Below, piece after piece: positions 1 through 9,000 of a stretch of 20,538 nt of DNA. The stretch spans positions 1,620,235 through 1,640,772 of the forward strand of contig FN649743.1 of the NCBI GenBank assembly GCA_000310025.1. Reading direction: 5' to 3'. This DNA comes from Ectocarpus siliculosus. Its lineage: Eukaryota; Sar; Phaeophyceae; Ectocarpales; Ectocarpaceae. Below the pieces are notes generated by a model. That model was not told where the DNA came from and did not search any database. It saw only the letters and a list, made by a program, of their open reading frames with translations. Every line of letters starts with the position of its first letter. The first letter of the stretch is position 1. Made by a program: the position numbers and the translations under genes.

Positions 1-178
1 TTTTTTTTCAAAAGGGGGAGTTTTTTCACCTTTTTTTTTTTTTCCCGGGAACCCTTTTTGGGCCCCCCCCCCCGGACCACCCCCCCCCCCTTTGGGGGGG
101 GGGGGCCAATTTTCTAAAACCCTTTTTAAAAGGGCGGGGAAAAAAGGGGGCCCCCCCCCCCCCCCCCCCCCCCCCCTT
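1..178. other. Low-quality contig end (homopolymer stutter)
   Basis: This stretch consists almost entirely of long runs of a single base (T, C, G, A), such as a run of more than 20 C just before 177. It is unlike the rest of the window, which begins abruptly as normal complex sequence near 178. It looks like the poor end of a sequencing read or contig rather than biology. Open frames running through it, including the Pro-rich one on the plus strand, should not be trusted. Confidence 0.75.
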
Positions 179-208
179 AATCCTTCTCATCATCGCATCC
201 ACCCGCAG

Positions 209-2010
209 ATGAGCCTCGACAGCTCGCTCATGCCCCGGGGCGTGGAGGACATCCCCGAGAAGGATCTGCGTGAGCTGGCCAAGTGGTTCAAGTCCAGGTC
301 GTCGGAGCGCCGGCGGCTGCTGAAGAGGTACAAGACCGGCCGCCAGAAGACCGAGGCCCTCGCCGCAAGGAAGCAGGTCGGTCTTGCGTATTCATAGTGT
401 CGACCATGTTTTCGGGGAGTAATGGGTGTGGTGGTGGTGGACGGACCATTGTTCGTCGTCGCTTCTCGTGGTACGCTTCAACATTGCAGTGCTAGCTCCT
501 GATTTTCTACGGTTGTTTTTGGCCTGGGTAGTAGCCAGCGTATCTCGGAAAGGTACAAGGCCGTTTTAGTTTTTGTGCCCTTTCGGAAAACAGTGACGGT
601 TTCACTGTTGCCGTCTCCGGCCCTTGGGTGTGCTGCCACGAAGCAGTTTCATTTTTTTTCTCTTGTGCGATTCTATCGGGTGTTGTTTGATGGTTGATGA
701 CGGAGGCATGGGGTCGGTGAGTGGTTACGCGGATGGGCGTCAGCTACGATCTGGGTGGTTATCGCATAGCTGGGTGTTTTCGGGGCGAATGTATTCGCAT
801 GCTTGCTGTTCCATCTGGCAACGTTTTGGTGGCATGGTTATCGGTAGATCCTTGGTGCAGCTCTGGTACGGTCGCGTTGTGGTCATCATGCGAAGAAGTA
901 GGAAGCGCGGCATGCGTGGTGCCCTCAACCCAAAAACTACGCTGCTGCTGTGAGCAATTTCTGGTTGTTTGTGTCTTCCTCACCCCCGCTGTCCGACCTC
1001 GGTGTGCGTTTGTTCAGGCTGGTGGCGACGTGTTTGCGTCCGTCCGAGGCAAGATACCCACCAAGGGAGGCCTGGCTCGCACCCCCACGTCCGACACGGT
1101 ATGCACATCTCGCGTTCCATTGAATTAATTGTGGAACAGTGGTTGTTTTTGTCCCAAGGCGTTTGCTCATGAACGAGGGAGGATTGTGCACCGATGGCAA
1201 CAATAGTGGTTCCGAAAGCAGTCGGCCGGCAGGGGGGGTTGTTTTTTGTGTCGGTTTCATTGGCATCGTTCGTGGGTGGCACCATTAACCAGAACGCTAG
1301 AGAAGGTGGAAGTCTACCTTGCTTTTCGGGAAGCTATGGGTCGAACGTTTGTTGAAGCATTGACGCATTTTGTACTCGGGAGGATAACTTTCTAAGAGCC
1401 TTTTGGTGCTGGACCGTCCTCGCGGGGTTGCCGTTCTTTTTTTTTCTTTTTCTTTTCAAACATGACAGCTGTAGTGGATTGGCAGGCAGCGCGCCCTGAA
1501 TCAACCGGTCTGCCCGAACTCTTCAACCTGTATCTACCACAAACATATTTGGTCTTCGCCACGCCCCCAAACCTGCCTGTCCTGCCTGTCATGCAGGAAT
1601 CGGTCAAGTCGGCCCGCTCCGGCCAATCCGTCCGCTCCGTCCGCTCGATCAAGAGCGCCAGCACCACCGCCAGCAACATCAGCGCCCGGCTGGCCAGGGC
1701 CGGCGCCATCCCCTCCAGCAGCAGCGGTCCCGGCGGCGGCGGCGGCGGAACTTTCTCTTCCCCGAAGTCCGAGAGGGCAGGGGGGCGGGCTAGGGGTACC
1801 TCCCCCCGCTCGGCCACCGGGGCTCCGTCGAGGCCGGCGGCGGCGGCGGCGGCTCGTTCCGCTGGTCGCAACAGCGGCGGGGGCGGGGGCGGCGCCGGTG
1901 GTGGCGGTGGGCATGGGCGTGGCCGCGCGGGGCGTGACGTGGAGCTGAGGTCCGGGAGGTCTCCGCGGGCTGGTACGAGGGCCATGGGCGGACGCACCGG
2001 ATGGCTGTGA
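209..2010 (+). CDS. Unrecognised basic Ser/Arg/Gly-rich protein, 3' part, three exons
   Basis: I join three exons: 209-376, 1018-1098 and 1597-2010 (TGA stop). All are phase 0 and give 220 residues. The first exon follows a good acceptor (pyrimidine-rich, ending CCCGCAG) and starts exactly at an ATG. It may therefore be internal, with more gene lost beyond the contig end. The junctions are CAG|GTCGGT to TTGTTCAG|GCT, and ACG|GTATGC to CATGCAG|GAA. Exon 1 encodes a charged helical segment (LRELAKWFKSRSSERRRLLK). Exon 2 encodes a 27-residue basic linker. Exon 3 opens with repeated S-x-R/K-S units (SVRSVRSIKS) and then becomes Gly/Ala/Ser/Arg low-complexity sequence, likely disordered. GC-rich third codon positions support coding in exons 1 and 2 and the start of exon 3. 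No domain or catalytic motif is recognised. The low-complexity tail could be overextended if there is another donor inside exon 3. Confidence 0.6.
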
Positions 2011-3851
2011 TTTTTGTCGTTGCTGTTATTGTTGTTGTTGTTGCGTGCATGCTCTGTGAGTGTTGGTTTGATTTGATTTCGTGCGAGTCACGCCGTCTTG
2101 TTTGGGATTTGGGGCGTTCGTGGAAGACGTGTGTGAGTGTTGCGAGAGATCAGTTTTTCTAGACCGATGCGACCATGCGACGTAGGCGCCGAACAACGGT
2201 ATGCGTGGGCCGTGGCCAGGAGTGTTTATTCGCGCGCTCTTTGTGTGTGTGTGTGTGTTTTTTTTTTTTTGCACCGACCGCGCTGTTTGGCCGGGTGACC
2301 AGTGAAAAGAGGTGTCAGTCTTGTAGCGTGTGTACAGCGTGGCGGCCAGGGTGTTTATGAAGCCCCATGCCGTGGTAATTAGAATTTGTGGTTATGCACG
2401 ACGCGCTCGTTACCCTGAACGGAGTGGTGGTGGAAACGGCTGAGGTTGGCTTGAAGCAGCTGGCCACAAGTCGTAAGCATCGAAAGAGCGCAATCACTGC
2501 TGTTTACGATCGGTTGGGGCTGGCTTTGAGCATGCGCGTGGGAGAGGGGGGAGGAGGGTGCTGCTGTGGGTGGACGTGTATCATATGCCGGGGAGGAATA
2601 CGGTCAATGCCACACGTATTTGTTTTTGTCGCCCGAGTATGAGCAAACGTTATTTTTCTTTTGTTGTCGTCCTCGAGGTCTACGGTAGGAACTTGAAAGG
2701 GCATGAGATCCGACCCGGCGAGGCATTACTGGGGAAACAGACCTCTGTATAGGAAACGTAAACAAGAAGGGAAGGGCGCACTGGGTGTGTACATGTATTC
2801 ATCGCGTCGTCGGTAAAGGATGCATGCCGTTTTTATTCCCCGCTGCTGGTGGTAGGGTCATGTATAGTGGATTGGCATGCGCATCTGCCGTGGTTTCGGT
2901 ACATAAAGCACGGCCGGGAAGCACCAGACGACAATTACCAGAAGTTTTCTGTTCGAGACTGCTGTGTGATTGTTGGGAGCTGTTGAAGGTGTTTTCCTTC
3001 GGTGGGAGCACGACCGTGTTCTTACTGGCATTCCAAAGGGTGTTACTGCGGTGGAAGCGCGACCGGTTGTCGATTCGAAGGGACGGGCGAGAGATGGGGG
3101 GCCTCTATCAGATCGCTCCGAGTGCAGGGTTGTGTCGACACCTCGGGAACGCTCATAGGGCCTTGGTGGCGAATGATTTGATGGGGGTGCCGCTTCGGTT
3201 GTACGTTAGTGGCGAGAAGTGTCGTTGTCGTTGATATTGTTGAATAATCTTGGCGTTATATTCCGTGCGGTCGAAGCTTATCTTCGCTTTACGGTCGAAG
3301 CTCAGTATGGTACCTCCTGGCACCCGTAAGTGGGTGTTGCGATTCTTTGCGGGCAGCCCGCTTTTTCAGCGTGCAAGCAAATGATGGTCGCTATTGTTGT
3401 GGCATCTTCAGGCGAATATCTTTCGGGGCGAAAAGCACTTTGTCGTGCTGTACTTTAGGTTGTTGTAACTGGCGGTTGTATTGGGGGGGACAATTGTCTT
3501 CGTTTTGCTTGAGGGATTAGTCTTGGTCTGTAGCTGTTTTGACAAAAAGAGCCGGTCAAGCTGATGTAAAGAACGTCTTGTGTCAGGTTTTCAAACGCTC
3601 TCCCCCATTTGCGCACCACGGAACCGAACACCCTCACTGCTATTCGGCCAGCCTGGATAGTAGTCACCTTCGAAAGGGACCGGCGTAAATACCGGCAAGG
3701 ATTATATGGCACACAACACTATTAAGGTGAACGTGGTGCCTCGTCGACGACTATACATGCAGTGAAACGTCGTGTTGTAGAGCAAGGGATACATACTTGT
3801 TTTTGTGCCTATTTTTTTTTTTTTGTGCCTGGTTGGACAACAAGTACGTTC

Positions 3852-3862
3852 TATATAAAAGG
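3852..3862 (+). promoter_or_regulatory. TATA-box-like motif (TATATAAAAGG)
   Basis: The 11 bases read TATATAAAAGG, a full match to the eukaryotic TATA consensus. No supported plus-strand gene begins within the next few hundred bases. The nearest downstream open frame (about 65 codons near 4023-4220) has no recognised motif. It may be a chance AT-rich match. Confidence 0.2.
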
Positions 3863-4135
3863 GGGAGGCGACGTTCTGTGTATGATATCTACAAGGTTGA
3901 TATTTTTCTGTTTGATCTACATATCTCGTTGTTACCGCAAAGCGTTCAACCATCTACTGTAGAGTGCGCTCCGGGGCTCGATGGGTGCTTAGCTCGAAGT
4001 AGCTTGCTGTTTTTATTACTTCGTGGAAGGAGACCAAGGCCAGGTTCGTGTCCCGGCCGGCACGGACAAGATACAGACGTACAGTACGCGGATAAATAAA
4101 ACACAGCAGAAGTCCCTGATTAGTGCCAGTGCCCG

Positions 4136-4257
4136 GTTTAGTGCCGATGTTTTCGGCGGGCACACACTGAATTTTCGGGACATTCTCAATGCTTTGAATA
4201 GTAGTGCCGATCCGGTATAGTGAAGGTGAAAATTCTGGGCACGTACCGGCACTAAAC
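4136..4257. repeat. Interrupted inverted repeat of about 120 bp
   Basis: GTTTAGTGCCG at 4136-4146 is matched by its exact reverse complement CGGCACTAAAC at 4247-4257. Inside these arms a second pair agrees: AATTTTC at 4170-4176 with GAAAATT at 4228-4234. The same arm word also recurs directly: TAGTGCCGAT appears near 4139 and again near 4203. The nested symmetry suggests a degraded palindromic element (MITE-like or foldback). I see no clear target-site duplication and no coding capacity. Confidence 0.45.
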
Positions 4258-4768
4258 AGGTACCTCTACTGTACACGGGGCCGGGGTTGGGGGCGTCCAT
4301 GTAGACGGGCAGATGGTGCGGTGCGCACAAACAAAACCAACCTCTGCGTTGTCTAGACCATAACTTTCGTTTGGTTGTGGACGTCGCTTGTTGTGTGTGA
4401 TGGCGCGGTTGATGGGTGCTGCTGCTGGAGGTACCGATAAATGTAGACGCGAAGCGCTCCGCGATTTCGTTGGCCAACACGTACCGGTGCGCTAGGGAGG
4501 AGGGAGAAGGAGAACAGGTGTTCATGCTGTGCCCTTCGTGGCTAGAAGCGCTGTGCAATAGAACATATTGTGTCGTGTTGCTATGCGAGTTTAAATTTTT
4601 TATGTATGCATACGCGAAACGAATCAAAAACTAGCGGTGACGGCAGTCAAGCACAGGTGGGCCAAGACGTCTTAATTCTTGCCGAGGATTTCCGCAAAAG
4701 CCTCGGGGATTGATCCGGGACACTGGACACCCTCACGTGCTTGAGAAACACCTCCCGCCGCTTGCATG

Positions 4769-4769
<1 letters not shown>

Positions 4770-4801
<32 letters not shown>
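4770..4801. repeat. (GTT)n microsatellite
   Basis: A perfect GTT array of 32 bases, about ten and a half units, lies in gene-poor DNA. The polycysteine or polyvaline frames across it are artefacts of the repeat. Confidence 0.9.
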
Positions 4802-5091
4802 CTTGACATTAAAAACAGTTCCGGTCTCCACTCAGTACCTTTTTATGTCCGTACTATACCATACCATAACAGTCCAACTGACGCGGACGACTTCCGTGGT
4901 CACAAGCCAACTGCCCCCCATAGGAGGGGGGGGTACACCTTTCTAAAAAATAAATAAATAAAAATGGACCAGAAAATTCCTCCAAGGCGCAATTTGTTAT
5001 CCAACCAAAAAGAGATCAACACTACGGTAACTATAATCGGGATAACGAGACGATCGACGACCCCGGTCAAAGGGATGAAATGACGAAAGGC

Positions 5092-5160
5092 GCAAAAAGA
5101 AAGAAAAGAAAGAAAAAACAGAAAGAGAACAGAGAGAAAGAAAGACAACGAAAGAAATAA
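5092..5160. repeat. Purine-rich AAAG-type imperfect repeat
   Basis: The plus strand is nearly all A and G, with repeated AAAG/AAAGA/GAGA units and a few interruptions by C. It is a degenerate simple repeat. Complementary Phe/Ser/Leu-rich minus-strand frames through it are low-complexity shadows. Confidence 0.7.
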
Positions 5161-5627
5161 CGGCAGATAGACAGGTCCCCTCCAACGCTCCAGTCTACCG
5201 GAACAACATCGAAGTATAGGCCACTACTAACGCGACAGCAAATAGATACATACCGATTTCCGACGACACAACACCACTTCGGGGGCACTGCGAGGGGGGG
5301 GGTTAGCGACATGACGGAACAAAATACGGGGATACATCCAGCTGGTATTCCTGCTATCGTCTCCATCCTCATCATCATCCCGGGACACATCTCTCTATGC
5401 GTTCAGCCATCTCCGTCCTGCTCTTTTCGGCTGCAGTCGTGTCTTCCGTCTGTCGACGTTCCCCCCCCCGTTCCCTTCCCCCCCTTCTCTGCTGTTTTCA
5501 AGGATAAAAGGAAAGCCGTTTGGATCGGTATCGATCGGCGCGTGCAGCGGGTCGTTGCCTGCCCACAGTGGACCATCTTGTGCGACACACGGACGGGGTG
5601 CACACGGTTCATACGGTACAGCAGTAG

Positions 5628-5819
5628 GATTGGATTGGATTCGGCCGGAAGTTCACCAGCGCCACTGTCAAGCCGAACCGGTTCTCGGAGTGCAACCACA
5701 TGGACGGCGGGAAGCCTGCCGTTGTTCGTTCGGTCTTTCGTCAACAGGGCTACAAAAAATACCCCCCGACGACGCGCAGAAACCAAGCCCCCTCGCACGA
5801 AAGGGCTGTCACGATTTAA
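5628..5819 (+). pseudogene. Exon-like fragment of unrecognised protein
   Basis: A 63-codon frame opens directly after CAGTAG, which could be an acceptor, and ends at TAA (5817-5819). The translation includes KFTSATVKPNRFSECNHMDG and then an R/Q/K/Y-rich segment. Its composition is more protein-like than the two overlapping open frames of the same stretch: one on the plus strand from 5311 to 5964 and one on the minus strand from 5403 to 5843. A (GGATT)3 run sits at its 5' edge. No partner exon with a compatible phase was found. It may be a terminal exon, a gene relic or chance. I do not recognise the family. Confidence 0.25.
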
Positions 5820-6082
5820 CCTAGTTAATACTGTAGCCAACACAGACGTTCATAACACAACCCCACATTGGAGATGCCCGATGTTCCAAGTACAACCGAG
5901 TCAACAAAACCAGCGCGCCAGCCGTCCACAAAACACGCCCATGATTACTTACAGCAGTAGTTGACGCAAAACGACGGATCAATAAGGCGTCACTCACATC
6001 AGCGAACCAGCGACAAATACGGAGTACTGTGAGGAAAACAAGCGAACAAATAAGAGACGAACCACACGCACGAACACAACTT

Positions 6083-9000
6083 CTAGTCACCGCCGTCGCC
6101 GGAGTCATCGCCGCCGCCGCCGAAGCCACCATCATCGTCGCGGAAGAGAGTGTACAAGCTCTTGAGCGTCCCGACGATCCCTCCCCCGGTCCCCTCTTCA
6201 TCATTCCCCATCCCCTCCCCCCAATCACCACCACCTCCTCCTCCATCGCCTGCCGCGTCCTCCCCATCGAAGCCACCTCTATTCCATGTCTGAGGAACGA
6301 ACATTTGGGCGGCGTAATCAAGAAAGGAGAGTTTTGTTGTTGACGTGGACGTGTCCAAACTGCGAGCGGAAAAAAGCGACGGGTCTACTGTATGTGTCGG
6401 ATGCGGAGAATTAACAGGGCATGCATGGCAGGCAACGCAGTTAAACCATCGAGGGTCGGGAAAAACAAGAGCTCGCTCTCAAAACGTGCCATTCCATTCG
6501 ACCAAAAAAAAATCATTGCCTCTCAAGAGCGGGGACGACAGAGAGCCGCCGCGTAACTCAAGACTCAAACAAAGCAGGACGCAAGCTCGGCTTCCTCATC
6601 AGATCAAAATGTCTCTCACTGTCTCTCCTGACTCCGGCGGCGGCTCGGAGAACCCGGCGTCGGCTTCGTTAAACCCGTCGGCTGGCTCACCCTCAGGAAA
6701 ACCGGTAGAAGCCTATTATTTGGTAGCACCGTACGGTACCGTGCAGAGGCCGCGCACGGGACGGAGACAAGAACCGAGTGAACATCATCAGTGTGTAGAG
6801 TGGCGTCATCACTGTGTGTAGAGTTGCGTCACTGGTGTAAGAGTGGGGTCACCAGTGTAATGGTGACGTCTTCAATATGTAGAGTGGCGTGATCGATCAA
6901 CAACACCTAGGTGAGGCACGCAAAACATCGGGGGCTGTTTCTCCAACGCGTTCGAAATAAAACACCAACGAAGGACAACACAGACCAAAGCTCTCAAGAA
7001 CCCGAAACGATTTCGTCAACTCCGGTTCCCTTTTGTAATCCGGGCGGACCGCTCAAAACTCGACACATCGCCATCTACCAAACCAAGGCCAGCAACCACG
7101 GATACGAGCACCCGCGTGGGTCAGCCCCGACATGTTCACCTGGATCAAGTGGGCGGGAAAGCGAGACCCAATTCGACGAGGCAGGCACAAGCACGCGTCG
7201 GGGCACACGCAAACAGGGTAGCGATTCGACTCGGCTCGACTCGACTCACCGATGACGTCGGCGGGGCCGCGTCCCCGAACAAGTCGTTCGAGCTGCCCGC
7301 TTCGCTATCCGTCCCCGCGTCGGAGGCGCTCATTGTTGATTCTGACCAGAGGAGGCCGTAGAGAGACACGAGGCGTGTGTGTAATGCAGGCCTGTGTACA
7401 TCTTGGCGAGCATTGACGGTTCACGTCGTTTTCTACGTGCCGTAGAGTCATAAATTTGGTTTGGGGGTTGTGTGTTCGCCTAATGCACCGGCTTCAAGCA
7501 TGCCAGCATGGATTAATTCACTGCCCATCTCAGCAGAATGACCGCAAGGGCAACGAATCTCACGAATTGACGATGCCATTTAAGCATGCCGCACGGGTCT
7601 TTCTCTCGCCGCTGCTACAGTATTCTTTCAGTCCATCGTTGCTCCGTCTTCCGCTGGGTACGCCTACTAGGGGGGGTCCGTTGATCCCACGGGCCCCCTT
7701 TGGGCGTTCTAAGGCGAGATACTTGATACTAACCTTCTCCCGCGCCTCCAGTCGCCACCGCCGCCGCCACCCCGTCGCCCCCTTCCGCACCTGCTCCTTC
7801 GCCCCCTGCGTCCTCTCCGCCCTCCCCACCCCCACCGCCGACCCCGATGGGGATCGGCATCCCACCACCTCCGCGACCGCCAGGAATCCGTCGTGCTATT
7901 TGGTCCACCATTCGGTCGAACGGCAGACCCTGAAGGAACACGGTGCCAGGCCTTCAACACCGCAGGCGGAGGGGGCGTAGCGGCATGATTGGATCAGAAA
8001 AGGTTGCGTCTAAGGGAGGGTAATGACAGCACTTGGCACGGATACTAGAGCAACAAGAAAACAAAACCCTTCTACTGCATGGCGCATAATACTGTGGATT
8101 GATGGGGTAATCAAGCCTGGGGATTTCTATCCGCCACTGCAGGCGGGCGCGGCGAGAAGAAGGGGGTTCGAATCTGCTTCGGTCACCCCAAAACCCAACG
8201 AAAGACAGTTTTCAATCAAGCACATTCCCTTGTCCAGCTCGATCTCACAATCACCACAAATTCAGAGAGATCCCAGCAATGAAAGAAAACAGCTCCCCTC
8301 AGCCATGAAAGAAAAAAGCTCCCAGCAACGAAAGACAAAAAGCGTGGTCGACGGGCGGGCATGGGAGCCTACTTTCCCCACAGTATCCAGAACCTGAAAC
8401 ACACGTGTGGTTCTAACCGGCATACAAAATAGCTACAACACCACGCCAAGACTGCTCCCGACCGTGGGGTCTGCCGCCAAAACCTTGGCGAACAGCCCCC
8501 CCGCCGGAGAAGGCGACGCTCGTGAAGGATGTCATGCATGTGTTCTGCGTGAGGACAACGAACCCCGCCCGAATATCGGTTAGAACGAAGCAGGCTCCTA
8601 CTTGGTGGTCCTGCCGAAAGCCCGCCCGAGAGCACCAAACGGTGAGATTGAGTCTCACTTTTCCTCTGTTGATATACGCCAGCGCACCCACGTACAAAGA
8701 ATCAATCAGGACGTGCAGACAGCAACGACCGGGGGACGGGGCCGCTGCTGCCCGCCACAGCAGAAGCACGTCGCACATTTGTCGGCGCCCACCACTGCCG
8801 CACAAAGAAAGAAAGAAAGAAAAAGGCTACCTACCTACCTACCGCCTGTACACAGCTCTAGGTGTGCAGCATTCACTATCTCCTCGTCCCTGCCGTGCTG
8901 CTTGCTTCCTCACCCCGCGAGCTTGGTGATGAACAGCCCTTCCCCCCCGAAGACCACGTTCTTGAAGCCGGGAATCGTCTGCACGTCGTACTGCACCGAC

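Larger units (their letters stand above)
2011..5300. other. Gene-poor region, no convincing coding sequence
   Basis: This stretch follows the stop of the upstream plus-strand gene, so its first part probably includes the 3' UTR. It is T/G-rich, with a GT/T tract near 2240-2270, and has only scattered open frames of ordinary random length. None shows a recognisable motif, good codon bias or a pair of compatible splice sites. The direct repeat CGGTCGAAGCT occurs twice within about 3265-3305. A 203-codon minus-strand frame at 4016-4627 is discussed under rejected items. Confidence 0.5.

Noticed and set aside
4016-4627. 203-codon open frame on the minus strand
   Set aside because: It has no recognised motif and an irregular, Ser/His/Arg/Cys-rich composition, runs through the inverted repeat at 4136-4257, and has no supporting splice or promoter context. 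A frame of this length can occur by chance in 20 kb.
5311-5964. 217-codon plus-strand frame
   Set aside because: It crosses simple C-rich and GGATT repeats, changes composition abruptly, and competes with two other long frames over the same bases. The 63-codon frame inside it looks more protein-like.
6609-6821. Plus-strand frame starting MSLTVSPDSGGGSENPAS
   Set aside because: It has a reasonable ATG context and composition, but the minus-strand reading of the same bases has acceptor, donor and phase that fit the AIM24 gene. I kept the minus-strand reading, with some doubt.
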